64,000 nt of DNA from Bipolaris cookei (taxonomy: Eukaryota; Ascomycota; Dothideomycetes; Pleosporales; Pleosporaceae): assembly GCA_002286855.1 (NCBI GenBank), contig NRSV01000089.1, positions 1 to 64,000 of the forward strand, given 5' to 3'. Position 1 is the first letter of the stretch; every line of letters begins with the position of its first letter. Below, one piece after another: positions 1-9,641 of this stretch. A program made the position numbers and the translations under genes. Below the pieces are notes generated by a model that saw only the letters and a list, made by a program, of their open reading frames with translations, did no database searches and was not told where the DNA came from.

Positions 1-337
1 ATATCTCAATCAGTTTCTCAAAGAGATCAAAGCTCTATATCCAATACTTCTAGATGCCGACAAGACTGCCACTACGATATACTCGGACAGCCAAAGCGCG
101 ATCCAACTCACCAAAAATCCTACCTATCACGCCAGGACAAAGCATATCGACATCCAATACTACTTCATTCGCGAGAAGGTAGAGACAAAACAGATCCAGC
201 TAGTATACCAAAACACCAGCTTCCTACTAGCCGACTGTCTCACTAAAGCAACAAGCACTGACAAGACTCGAGACTTTATAATCGGATCAAATCTAGTAGA
301 TATATCTCATATTACAGCTTCCTAGCTTAAGGGGGCG
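1..337 (+). mobile_element. Ty1/copia retrotransposon 3' end (RNase H fragment)
   Basis: One frame encodes the C-terminal part of a copia RNase H domain, including a YSDSQSAIQL stretch, the KNPTYHARTKHID motif and a LADCLTK motif. All are typical of Ty1/copia polyproteins just before the 3' LTR. A polypurine tract (TTAAGGGGGCG) ends at 337, directly before an LTR beginning TGTTG. The element runs off the left edge, so only its last part is seen. It is a close relative of the copy at 830-1662. Confidence 0.85.
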
Positions 338-803
338 TGTTGTAGATAAGCTACTCAGCTATTCCACGACAGAATCCGGATGCGCAGTCCACACCCGGAC
401 TCTGCGATCAATCAAGTCTATAGTCGATCTATCAAGACTATAATCGATCAATAGACATCTATCTATGACGCTATAGACTACGCAAGCTACTACTAGATAG
501 ACTCTTCTAGAATCTATTCTAGCTAATATATATAGTAGTAGGATAGCAAGTAGATAGAAGACAGAGCACTTCACACAAGATCAATTCACACTACCAACGA
601 TCAATCAATTAGTGTTTCTTCCCTAGCACATATCTTCTCTCTCTAGAATCTCTCAATCAAGCTGGCTCTGAGTCTACTACGGACAAGTAGAAGGCAGAGA
701 GACCTCTACCTCTGAGTCGATAGTAGAACAAGCAGCACCCTACACTTTGACAACCTCTACCTCTGAGTCGATAGTAGAACAAGCAGCACCCTACACTTTG
801 ACA
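338..803 (+). repeat. copia 3' LTR
   Basis: The LTR starts with TG right after a polypurine tract and appears to end in CA at 803, where the next truncated copia element takes over. Inside it, a 51-bp unit is directly duplicated (702-752 and 753-803). The 3' boundary is inferred from the TG...CA rule and from the end of the duplicated unit. Confidence 0.65.
702..803. repeat. 51-bp tandem duplication, two copies
   Basis: Two adjacent copies of a 51-bp unit containing ACCTCTACCTCTGAGTCGAT are essentially identical. The same CTCTGAGTC motif recurs in the other LTRs at about 2040-2100 and 4240-4290, so this is a local expansion of an LTR subregion. Confidence 0.85.
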
Positions 804-829
804 GAGACTACTCAATAGGTTTGACAAGA

Positions 830-1662
830 CAAATATCAGACCTAGATATACCCCTCTTCAGCAGAGCATCAAACTGCAAAAGAATGATCAGACAGCCGCA
901 CCACAGGAGATACAACGATTTCAGCAGCAAATTGGCTCTCTGATATATCTTTCCCTTTTCACTCGACCTGATATTACCTACGCAGTTAATTTACTGTCGA
1001 GGTATATGTCAAATCCAAGTCCTGAGCATTTCAGCAGTCTTGATTACCTTTGGGGTTACATTTCTCGCACTCACGGACTAGGACTATTATACAATCTAGA
1101 TCCTAGTACTCAAGACGGCAAATCGGGAAGACAACCTGCTCAGATTAGCCTGATAGGCTCTACTGATGCAGATTGGGGGGGGTGATAGCAGCAGCAGAAG
1201 GTCTACTACAGGCCATATATTTCTACTTCAACAGGGCAAAAGGTATGCGGCAATCTCCTGGCTTTCAAAGCTACAACCTACAGTTGCCCTATCGAGCGCT
1301 GAAGCTGAGTTCATGGCCTACAAAGAGGCTATCAAACAAAGCATCTATCTCACTCAGTTCTTTGAGGAGATTAGATCAGTAGTAGCAGCAGACGTAGCTA
1401 CAACAACGACAATATACTCAGACAGTCAAAGCGCGATACAGCTATCAAAGAACCCTACTTATCACGCAAGAACAAAGCATATTGACATCCAATACTACTT
1501 TGTGCGTGAGAAGATAGAGGCAAATTAGGTCAAGCTAATACATCAACATACGAGTCAACTACTAGCAGACTGCCTTACAAAGGGAACAAGCGCTGATAAG
1601 GTCAAGGACTTTCTACTAGGAGCAAATCTAGTAGATATATGTCAAGTATCAGCGATCTAGCT
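830..1662 (+). pseudogene. truncated copia reverse transcriptase/RNase H
   Basis: The translation shows the end of the reverse transcriptase domain (RPDITYAVNLLSRYMSNPS) and then RNase H (ALSSAEAEFMAYKEA, YSDSQSAIQLSKNPTYHARTKHID, LLADCLTKGTS). The reading frame shifts near 1175-1185 at a run of seven G, and there is an in-frame stop at about 1526. The gag, protease and integrase regions are absent. It is a dead, 5'-truncated copy followed by its own polypurine tract and LTR. Confidence 0.88.
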
Positions 1663-1680
1663 TCCTAGCTTAAGGGGGCG

Positions 1681-2134
1681 TGTTGGAGATATAAGCTAGT
1701 CAGCTGATCTCCAGTAGCATCCAAGTACTCGGGATACCACCCGATACTGTGATCAATCCATTACTAGGAGCTATTACGCCACTATCAGTCGATATCTATC
1801 TATGACCTCATCGATTACGCAAGCTACGGTTAGATGGATTCTTCCAGAATCTATTCCAGTCAATATATATAGCTGTAGAATAGCAGAGTAGATAGAGGAC
1901 AAGAGAAGAACAATTTAGTGTATCTCATCAAAATCAATCCAGCACATTTAATCCTGATCTACTTCTCTCCCCTAGCATCTTTCATTGTTTTCTACTAGAA
2001 GTTTCGATACTGCCTCTGAGTGTATAGTAGAACAAGTAGTAACAGCTACCTCTGAGCCACAAGGACAAGTAGCAACCTCTACCTCTGAGTCTGCTGTAGG
2101 ACAAGCGGCCTCCTACCTTCCATATATTCCAACA
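1681..2134 (+). repeat. copia LTR (454 bp)
   Basis: It begins TGTTGGAGAT directly after the polypurine tract at 1669-1680 and ends TATTCCAACA, giving the short terminal inverted repeat TGTTGGA/TCCAACA expected of an LTR. It is followed at once by an inverted partial copy of its own 5' end. Confidence 0.8.
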
Positions 2135-2139
2135 TCTAT

Positions 2140-2292
2140 TTCATCGTAGCTTGTGTAATCGTAGAGGTTATAGATACATATCGACTGATAGTGGCGTAAT
2201 GGCTTCTAGTAATGGATTGATCACAGTATCGGGTGGTATCCCGAGTACTTGGATGCTACTGGAGATCAGCTGACTAGCTTATATCTCCAACA
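2140..2292 (-). repeat. inverted partial LTR (5' ~150 bp)
   Basis: The reverse complement of this stretch matches the first ~150 bp of the LTR at 1681, beginning TGTTGGAGATATAAGCTAGTCAG, with few mismatches. With the forward LTR it forms a large inverted repeat with a spacer of roughly 310 bp. Its outer edge (2292) cuts directly into a Pogo-type transposase reading frame. Confidence 0.8.
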
Positions 2293-3350
2293 CAACTCAA
2301 ACGCTCCAACCGCTCAATGTATCACTCTTCCATCCGCTCGCCCAAGCTTACTCAGCTGAGCTTACCCAGCACCTCTATAGAGCTCAAGGGCTCGTATCTA
2401 TCGCCAAGGGAGACTCTTCCCGATATTTTGAAGAGCTTGGCAAGCAGCGTTCAAGCAATCAACTATAGAAGCGGCGTTTGCAGCTACTGGTATACGGCCA
2501 GCTGATCAGAGTAGAATCCTCCAGAGATTCGCGAAAACACCAGAATCTGATCACAGCTCGCCATCTACGCTCTCGGATAGCGACTGGCGAAAACTTGATT
2601 AATTAGTACGAGCTACATTTAACGACAATAATCAACATGAGACTTGAAAGCTACGCTCTAGTGTTCACCATCTGTCTGTTCAAAACGAGCTACTACGCGA
2701 TGAGATCAAAGGACTTAAAGCAGCTCTTCTATACTATATAAAGAGAAGCACAAAGGTAAGAGTAAAGTTCTTGCTCTTCAACAGCGCCAAGAGTATCACG
2801 GTGGTGCTGTCTTCTGGTCGCCTCGCAAGATCCGCGAAGCTTAGGCTCGAGAAGCAGTACGTAAGCGCGATAAGATAGAGCAGAAACTTCAGAAGGCACA
2901 GAATAAACAGCAGCGTAAGGAGCTTCAACTACAGCGTTAAGTTGAGCCTGAGCATAAGCACGCTGATCGATTAAGACCTAAGAAGATGCGCGATGCTGAG
3001 CGAGCTGAGAAAGCAGCTAAACGCGCGCGTCAAATTGAAGCTCGCAATGCCCAAAAAACTCAACACTAAGCTCAAAAACGATCGCGTACAGCCTCACGAG
3101 CGCCCATATCAAAGAACAAGCGTCAAAAACAATTGGTGGATGATGGAGCTGGCGATAGAGCTGCACCTGCTGCATCATCTATCCCGCTAAGGATCACGTC
3201 GCGCGGCCGCAGCGTCAACCTCCCGCAAAAATTCCGATAGTATGAATTGATCGCAAGCATTTAATTACTGCAATACTACGTTTTTATATATTTTAAACTA
3301 TTGTGTGGCGTTGTAGAGCTTCAATTTGAGATCGCGATAATAGTATTGGG
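2293..3350 (+). pseudogene. Pogo/Fot1-type transposase relic, C-terminal part
   Basis: Translation with frame corrections gives TQTLQPLNVSLFHPLAQAYS at the left edge, matching the conserved HxTQPLDVxxFxPL block of Pogo/Fot1 DDE transposases. An AATGIRPADQSRILQRF stretch and a basic, coiled-coil-like tail containing EYHGGAVFWSPRKI follow. Stops and frameshifts are frequent. The N-terminal part is missing because the inverted LTR ends exactly where the motif starts. Confidence 0.75.
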
Positions 3351-3394
3351 GCGCGCACAAGCCGAATATGCGCACAAGGTGCACGGACATGGTA

Positions 3395-3960
3395 TCAGTT
3401 ACACTCGACGTTAGAACCCGAGGGAAACTCCACATATGACATGTGTGCCCGTGCAGTCAAGCTCCAGAAGTATATTGATGGGTGGCTTAAATAAGAAATT
3501 ACTTTGGAAACAAGCATCTCTACTAACAAATGTTCAACTAGAAATGCCTCAGCTATTATCGACTTTCGGGATCTCGAGCAGTTCCAACTATCTCCAGCTG
3601 AGTGGCACCATCTCGAACTAATCACAAAGATATTGGAGCGATTCAATGAAGCTACTTGCTTTCTTTGCCAGGATCAGAAGCCCCAAATCAATTACATTCG
3701 GATGATGTACGACAAGGTCTCTGACTAGAACAGATAATTGAAAATCTAGTCGAAGATTGCGAGAGTGCTGACGATACTGGGTGGCCGGAAGTTGTCAAGG
3801 CTGCAGCTGATATGGGCCGAGCAAAGCTTAGCAAGTACTATCGAAAGATTGACAAGAAGCGGTGATTCCTGTTCAACTGTGCGACAATACTAGATCAACA
3901 CAGAAGCTTACTACATACAAGGTGTTTTTACCACAGCTATTTGTCACGACTATATACTAT
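3395..3960 (+). pseudogene. hAT-superfamily transposase relic
   Basis: Across frame breaks the translation shows NSTYDMCARAVKLQKYIDGWL, then LSPAEWHHLELITKILERFNEAT. These resemble the RWNSTYDMLxRALxLR and LSxEEWxxLxxxxxxLxxFxxAT blocks of fungal hAT transposases. In-frame stops (for example after DGWLK and after YDKVSD) show it is dead. Its 3' side is cut by LTR sequence at about 3978. Confidence 0.65.
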
Positions 3961-3977
3961 GTATATCATTATAGGAC

Positions 3978-4322
3978 TTTTGGAGATATAAGCTACTCAG
4001 CTGATCTCCAGTAGCATCCAAGTACTCGGGATACTACCCGGATACTGTGATCAATCCATTACTAGAATTCATCTAACCGTAGCTTGCGTAATCGTTGAGG
4101 TCATAGATAGATATCGACTGATAATGGCGTAATGGCTTCTAGTAATGGATTGATCACAGTATCCGGGTGGTATCCCGAGTACTTGGATGCTATTGGAGAT
4201 CAGCTGAGTAGCTTATTTCTCCATCAGTAACAGCTACATCTGAGCCCCAAGGACAAGTAGCAACCTCTACCTCTGAGTCTGCTGTAGGACAAACAGCCTC
4301 CTACCTTCCATATATTCCGACA
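3978..4322 (+). repeat. rearranged copia LTR with an inverted insert
   Basis: A forward LTR 5' end (about 3978-4066) is followed by the same LTR's 5' ~157 bp in reverse orientation (about 4067-4223), then by the forward 3' end of the LTR (about 4226-4322, ending TATATTCCGACA). The arms share the CTGATCTCCAGTAGCATCCA block and are nearly identical, so the locus is a strong hairpin. Confidence 0.75.
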
Positions 4323-5247
4323 ATGGGGACGTGCCAGTGCAAAGTGGCCGACTCGCTTGTGAACCACGTTATTTCACTAATCTGATTAGTGAGTTTACCA
4401 TCAAAAGGTGATTTTAATGTAACGATCAAAGCACGAGTGCAGTATCAGTATTTGGAGCCATGTTTCTTTCGAAAAACCAAAAATAAGTATAGTTGCTCCT
4501 CCAGCTTTAATAAAAAACACTATGTGTGCCAAGACAGTCAGCCTGATAGATACTCCTTTCAGCAAGAACTTTTGAAAGGCACCTCTGTAACTCTCTCTTA
4601 GTTAGATATTGTGGTGCGACCTTGTTGCTGCGGATAGCTGTCTTGGCGTTTGATTGGTTTTTGTTTTTGTTGGTATTTCTTGAATGTTTTTGTGTTTGTA
4701 TTGTTGTCTCTCCATTAGTCATTGGGAAGGTTCGTGCGTTCTCGAAGATTTTCGCATTTTGAACACGTCGCAAGAAAATCGACAATACCCCCTCTAACAA
4801 CTCAACGAGAGGGCTGCACATATTAGAAGTGGCATAAATCGATCTCTCGTGAAGTGTTATCCCTATATCCGATGGATTATTGACAAATTTTGATAATTTT
4901 TTTTCTGCTATCCTCATGATATGTGATCGGAGTATTTTCGACAGTTTCTAATATTCATACATACTTCTGTTCGTTATCTTGAACCTAAACTCCACCAACT
5001 ATAATATCTACATAGCTAGAATTGCAATTATATCTAGAGACTAGAAGCTAATTATTAGACTACCCAAGAGGTACCGCTAACCCTGCTCTACCCAACACTG
5101 CCACCTGGTTTGTGTAACCCCAACCTTACACCTACCTGTACATAGGCCAACCCCTATCTCTACTCCTACTTAGCTTTAGCTACCCCTATCCTACCCCTAG
5201 CCAAAGCTCGGCCGAGCCTACCTAACCCCTACTATAACCGGGTGTTC
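4323..5247. other. AT-rich and C-rich relic sequence, no supported gene
   Basis: No recognisable gene is present. A 136-codon open frame on the minus strand (4507-4917) has no family resemblance I can see and sits in AT-rich sequence. At 5060-5240 the plus strand is a degenerate C-rich, CCTAC/CCCCTA-type low-complexity tract. Confidence 0.5.
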
Positions 5248-5882
5248 CTAGTACCCACTCGCCAGCCTAAGAGTAATCCACTCACGATCGCCAGGCTGAA
5301 CACTAAGCAGCTGGAGACGTCTCTCAGAGGCAGTAACCACCTTGACTGACCCAGTAACACCTATCTGGAAGCCAGTCTCGTCAAAGTTGTAGGTATCTTC
5401 GTCCAGGATGCTATACTTAGCTTTGGCGTTACGTACAAGGTCAAACCAGGGGCTAATAACAGCTGGGTTGCTGCATAGGTCTCTCCTGTGATCTCTTGGT
5501 CTAGACATGAGATTTGATCTCAGGCCTTCGGCGTACAAATTTGTAGGTCTAGTTGATTCCAGCCTGGCCACCGCGGCGAGCAGCCAGCAGTTGATTAGCC
5601 ATCTCTTGTATATAGCTAAGCGTAAGGGCAAAGCCTCGCGCATCAAGCTTCCTTATATACTGCACAATCGCCTCCTCTTCATGTCTCTGAAGCTTTGATG
5701 AGTTGGGGTAGATAACGCGTGTAGAAGCTGGTTTGGCGCGTTGCCTTCGAAGGGTAGTTTCAGGCACGTTTTACGCAGCAGCAGCGCGTCACTGGCTTAA
5801 TGATGCGCCAGGTTTCATAACTTGAATAGCTAGAGTAACTCTAGCTGTACGAGGAAGTGGTTCGAGATTAGGTGGTGGTGGC
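5248..5882 (-). pseudogene. Pogo/Fot1-type transposase relic, N-terminal part
   Basis: From 5882 leftwards the minus strand encodes an N-terminal region (RTARVTLAIQVMKPGASLSQ), a CENP-B/Tc5-type helix-turn-helix block (ATTLRRQ-like, then SSKLQRHEEEAIVQYIRKLDARG) and the first catalytic aspartate block (NFDETGFQIGV). There are in-frame stops at the HTH and a frameshift near 5549-5646. The C-terminal half is missing. Confidence 0.75.
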
Positions 5883-5924
5883 ATTGTGAGTGGTGGCAGA
5901 AAGAGGTGTGGTATTGGCAAAGTG

Positions 5925-5960
5925 CGCCATTCCGGGGGTGTGCGCCATTCGGGGGTGGGT
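5925..5960. repeat. doubled GCGCAC-type subterminal motif of the Pogo relic
   Basis: Two copies of a GTGCGCCATTC(C)GGGGGTG unit lie side by side just outside the 5' end of the relic transposase. Comparable doubled motifs with a 17-18 bp period flank the relics at 2293-3350 and 60291-61247. They are probably part of the terminal inverted repeats. Confidence 0.4.
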
Positions 5961-6121
5961 TGCGTTAATAGATTAAAATATTTAATTTCTAAAACACTGG
6001 TAGCTATAGACCTGACTTGGGCTACTATTACTACGTATGTACTTATACAGACCTAGAAATCCTTAAGTACTCCATCCTCTCGAAAAATTAATACATGCCC
6101 AACTCAAGAGAAGAGGGGGAC

Positions 6122-8725
6122 TTACCGATTACCACGACGTCCCGGCAATGGGGGTGGTATGAGTGGGTTGCCATAGGCGTCTGTGTTGAGGGCTGTGCGG
6201 CAGTCGGGACAGTACCATTTTGCACGTCGGGAAGGTATATCGTCTTCGGTCATGTTCATACAAGGAAGATGGAACCATTCCCTGTCACACTGCGGGTCGT
6301 TAGTCGAGATGCTGCAGCTCTGTAAATGTAAGCTTACATTGTTATCGCACGATATCATCGCCCCATAGCTGACATCGTCACAGATACAGTATTTCGGCTC
6401 ATCTGGATCAATGTCGTCTGCCACTTCCACCTCCTCTTCCGTCTTCTTCTTTCTTTTGTTTTTGCTACCTTGGGCGCGTTTGACATTGGTGACGGTCTTC
6501 TGGCCATTTTCAGCAGCAGTGACTTCCCCTTTTGGGGGTGGTTTTCTTCGCGAGCTAGTGCGGGTAGGTGCAGGAAGCGAGGGGTTTACTGTAAGAGTGG
6601 GTGCAGGTTGGCTAAAGACACTATGACGACGAGTTTCGCGAGTGATCCTACCTTGTTCATTTGGTTTTGGTTCTTCGCTCTGGGCTTTGGGCGCGGGCAG
6701 ATGTCCGCGGGCGGAACGAGGATGCAAGGCTGGGAGTGCAGCAGTGTCTGGAGCAGGCTCCGGTACTGGTGTAGGGGTCTTTGGAGTCTTCAGAAGCTGA
6801 GGAGCCTCGGGCGGGGTATGTGCTTTTGGTACAAGCGACTCGCGACGAGACCTAGTCGAAGCTGCTGTTGTGGTGGCCAGAGCAGGAGCTGGCATAGGGA
6901 CAGATCCATGATCTGGAACTTGCGTGAGTGCTGGTACTGGGGACGGCGACGCTTCTGGCATAGCTAGAGACCTTTCAGATAGCGCTGGCGATGTCCCCAG
7001 GGGCGTCAATTTGGGACTCAGCTCAGGACTTAGCTCTCGTAGTGCGGCCCTGTCAGCTTTTGGGGTACTTGGGCCGGCTGTTGCAGGTGGCGCCTGTACA
7101 GTATTTCCATCGGTCATAGCCTTCGCAGATTCTACAAGCGGTACAGGAGCATTTGCCGACGGAGAATGAGCAGCAGAGATGGAAAGATCTTGCGGTGTGG
7201 AAACAGAGGAGCCAGGAGTCAGTATCGGTGAGGAAGCGGCATGTGGTGCCGGAGCGATGAGCTGTAGTCGTGCGCGCTTTGATTCTGGTGGTTTCGTTGC
7301 GCTATCCTGAGTGCCTACAGATGCCTCTCGCATGAATTCAATGGAGCCGTCCGTGGCAAGGGGTGGAGATGTGTCACGTTTGCGTTTGGTGGCGAGTCTG
7401 GTTATTGACTTTCTCTTCTGGCTTGTAGGTGAGGTGACATTGGAGTTGAAGTTTAACTCTTTGAGTCCGTCGGCAGCCTCTTTAATCTTTTCGGACGCGC
7501 CGATGAGCTCTTGGGCATCCTGCATGGCCTTTTGGCGTTGTGACGTGCGATCGAGTCTCTTTCCATCCTCGGACATTATAGGCTTGAGGCGAATGCTAAC
7601 GGGGCCAGTCTCATCTTTTGCTTCCTCTTCGGCAGGCTCGGTGGGTGCTGGTGGGTTGGCCGGCTGTGGAACATGCGAAGAGAGGGTTCCCAGACCGGAG
7701 GCAGTCATGATCTGTTGCAATGTTTCGGGCTCCTCATCGAGGAAGGGTTCGCCTGTAGCCTCACATCGAGCCTTTTCCCTTTGGTAGTCGGCCTCTGTGC
7801 GATGCTTTTTCTCGAGTTCGCGAATCATCATAGTCTGACTGGGCGTCCACACGGCGTTCTTCTTCATTTGCTTGCGCAGGACGGCCATTTCGTACTCGGT
7901 CAGCTTCTTCCACGGCGCCCACTTGCTACCTGGCTTTGCGTCGGCTGGTGGAGGAGCAAGCTGGGCGAGGGCATTGCTGGTAGATATTCCGGCTATGGAG
8001 CTGTGTACGTTTGTGCCCAGCACACCCGCAGCACGCGCTCGGCCGCCGGCTGGTCTCGAATGCCTGTCCCTGTCCTGCTTGCGCCTTCGAGGGGTTGCAA
8101 TATGGATAGCTGATGCGTCGTCCGAGTCGTCCGAAGACTCTGATGCATCCCGGGCTCGACCACGGCCTCGAGCAGCAGTGGTTTTTCGGTGGCGATGGCG
8201 CTGGCGCGAGGTGCTGGCGCCATGGCGGCCGGCGTCAAAGTTGAGGCGCAGATGGGCAGGACGTTCGTAGTTGCGGTATACGGGGCGGAGTGCGCTTGGA
8301 GAGACTGGCGGGGGCGTGGGATCGCGTGAGGGCGGCTGAGGTTGGGCCTGGAGCTTCCGCTTGATGACCGACGAGCGCTGGCAATGGCGGACGGTGACCT
8401 CGTACAGGCGCGAGGCCTCTGTGTAGGCAAACTCGCGCTGATTGATGGCCTTTTGGAGATGGTGGGCGATTTGCTTGCGCAGCAGTACGGGGTCAGGGCG
8501 GTCTTGCTCAGGCAGCGTGGGCAGGCGGCCATACTGGACCGTCAGCTCGTGCACCTGCTGGACGGCGTCGGCGTAGGTCGAGTCGAGGTCGGCGATGAGG
8601 GTCAGCGAGCGCACCAGGTCCGAGGGGAAGAATTCGGTGTAGTCGAGAAAGTCATTGACGGTTGTCTGGGCGTCTGGATTCGGGGCGGGTTGGGCCATGT
8701 CAGGCGCATCGTCGGCTTCAGACAT
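6122..8725 (-). CDS. ING-family protein with C-terminal PHD finger
   Basis: The protein is probably a reader subunit of a histone acetyltransferase or deacetylase complex (Yng1/Yng2/Pho23 class), acting in the nucleus. Residues about 25-125 form an ING-type helical N-terminal domain (DYTEFFPSDLVRSLTLIADL). A very long, proline/serine-rich disordered middle with basic patches follows. The end is a C4HC3 PHD finger starting YCICDDVSYGAMISCDN, which in this family binds methylated H3K4. The ATG at 8725 gives 867 codons when unspliced. An intron at 6290-6337 (GTAAGC...CTAAC...CAG, 48 nt, no stop) interrupts the zinc finger; removing it restores canonical PHD spacing and gives 851 residues. The linker is longer than in yeast ING proteins. 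Which of the three yeast paralogues it matches is not resolved. Confidence 0.88.
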   Translation of the reverse strand: MSEADDAPDMAQPAPNPDAQTTVNDFLDYTEFFPSDLVRSLTLIADLDSTYADAVQQVHELTVQYGRLPTLPEQDRPDPVLLRKQIAHHLQKAINQREFAYTEASRLYEVTVRHCQRSSVIKRKLQAQPQPPSRDPTPPPVSPSALRPVYRNYERPAHLRLNFDAGRHGASTSRQRHRHRKTTAARGRGRARDASESSDDSDDASAIHIATPRRRKQDRDRHSRPAGGRARAAGVLGTNVHSSIAGISTSNALAQLAPPPADAKPGSKWAPWKKLTEYEMAVLRKQMKKNAVWTPSQTMMIRELEKKHRTEADYQREKARCEATGEPFLDEEPETLQQIMTASGLGTLSSHVPQPANPPAPTEPAEEEAKDETGPVSIRLKPIMSEDGKRLDRTSQRQKAMQDAQELIGASEKIKEAADGLKELNFNSNVTSPTSQKRKSITRLATKRKRDTSPPLATDGSIEFMREASVGTQDSATKPPESKRARLQLIAPAPHAASSPILTPGSSVSTPQDLSISAAHSPSANAPVPLVESAKAMTDGNTVQAPPATAGPSTPKADRAALRELSPELSPKLTPLGTSPALSERSLAMPEASPSPVPALTQVPDHGSVPMPAPALATTTAASTRSRRESLVPKAHTPPEAPQLLKTPKTPTPVPEPAPDTAALPALHPRSARGHLPAPKAQSEEPKPNEQGRITRETRRHSVFSQPAPTLTVNPSLPAPTRTSSRRKPPPKGEVTAAENGQKTVTNVKRAQGSKNKRKKKTEEEVEVADDIDPDEPKYCICDDVSYGAMISCDNNVSLHLQSCSISTNDPQCDREWFHLPCMNMTEDDIPSRRAKWYCPDCRTALNTDAYGNPLIPPPLPGRRGNR
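6290..6337 (-). other. in-frame 48-nt intron inside the PHD finger
   Basis: The donor is GTAAGC, the branch-like site CTAAC and the acceptor CAG. The 16 extra codons would fall between zinc-ligand cysteines and the EWFH motif, which family structure does not allow. The insertion is therefore read as an intron, not as coding sequence. Confidence 0.85.
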
Positions 8726-9641
8726 GGCGCATGGCGGAGAGACCGAGTGGGTGGAGGCTGGCGACGCACGCGTCAGACCTTGCAGCCACGCGTCAACTAA
8801 GTCGTTGGTGAGAACCAGCGCGATTGTGAAGGTGCGGGATGCGAGGTGCGAGGTGCGAGGTGCGATATGCGCGGATAGTGATGGGCTGCCGTTGCTGACC
8901 TGGTCGCAAACGTTGGAGGCACTGGGGGTGTGTCTAGCCCGCTTTGGCCTCCGTCCACGCAGATCCCTCTCACCACCGAACCCATGAGGGCCGCTCTACC
9001 CCACTCCCTCGTCCCGTCTCTCGGGAGTGTACATACTATATATGTGTGTGCCTGTATGTTTAGCTATCTACATGTCTTGGGCCAGACTGCATTCAAAAGA
9101 GGCTTGCTTCCATCAATCCATCACAGGCACCGCTTTCTGCCCCGTCACCTCTGCACTCATCTACGCACCTCACCACACGCGCCGCTTCAAACTCCGCTCT
9201 AGTACAAAACGCCATTTGTGCAATGTCTCTATGAACCATCGTGATAACCGTCTCTTGCCATCCATGTTGCCATGTTTCCTCAATACACCAAAATCTCCAC
9301 AAGAACCGCGTCGCCGCATCCTGGCTACTTTCTCGTACCTACTCGCACCCTCTCTTGACTTGCTTAGCCCCTGTCTTGCTCTACAGCTAGTATTCTTCCT
9401 AGGCTGAGATGAGCGATCTTGTTCCGCGCTGCCTTCTGTTTTTTTCTTTTTCGACTTTCTCCATAGCAAGAATAAGAAGCACTCTGCTCTCCCGCCTCTG
9501 GACTAGTTTGTCAGCCTGTTGGCTAATGATCATCGTTTGCCATTTGCTCTTGCCCCGTCCATCTGCCTAAGCGCAACGCCCAAAACCTATCTTCCCCCAT
9601 CTTCCTTCGCAAACAACCTCTGTCTACTCATACAACACACA
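8726..9641. other. divergent promoter region
   Basis: Intergenic region between the ING gene (-) and the exonuclease gene (+). It is GC-rich near 8820-8870, with a short GAGGTGC tandem tract, and pyrimidine-rich towards 9640. Open frames here show no family features, and I see no separate gene. Confidence 0.55.

Noticed and set aside
4507..4917. 136-codon minus-strand frame in the left transposon island
   Set aside because: Lys/Asn/Ser-rich translation of AT-rich, probably RIP-affected sequence; no recognisable domain.
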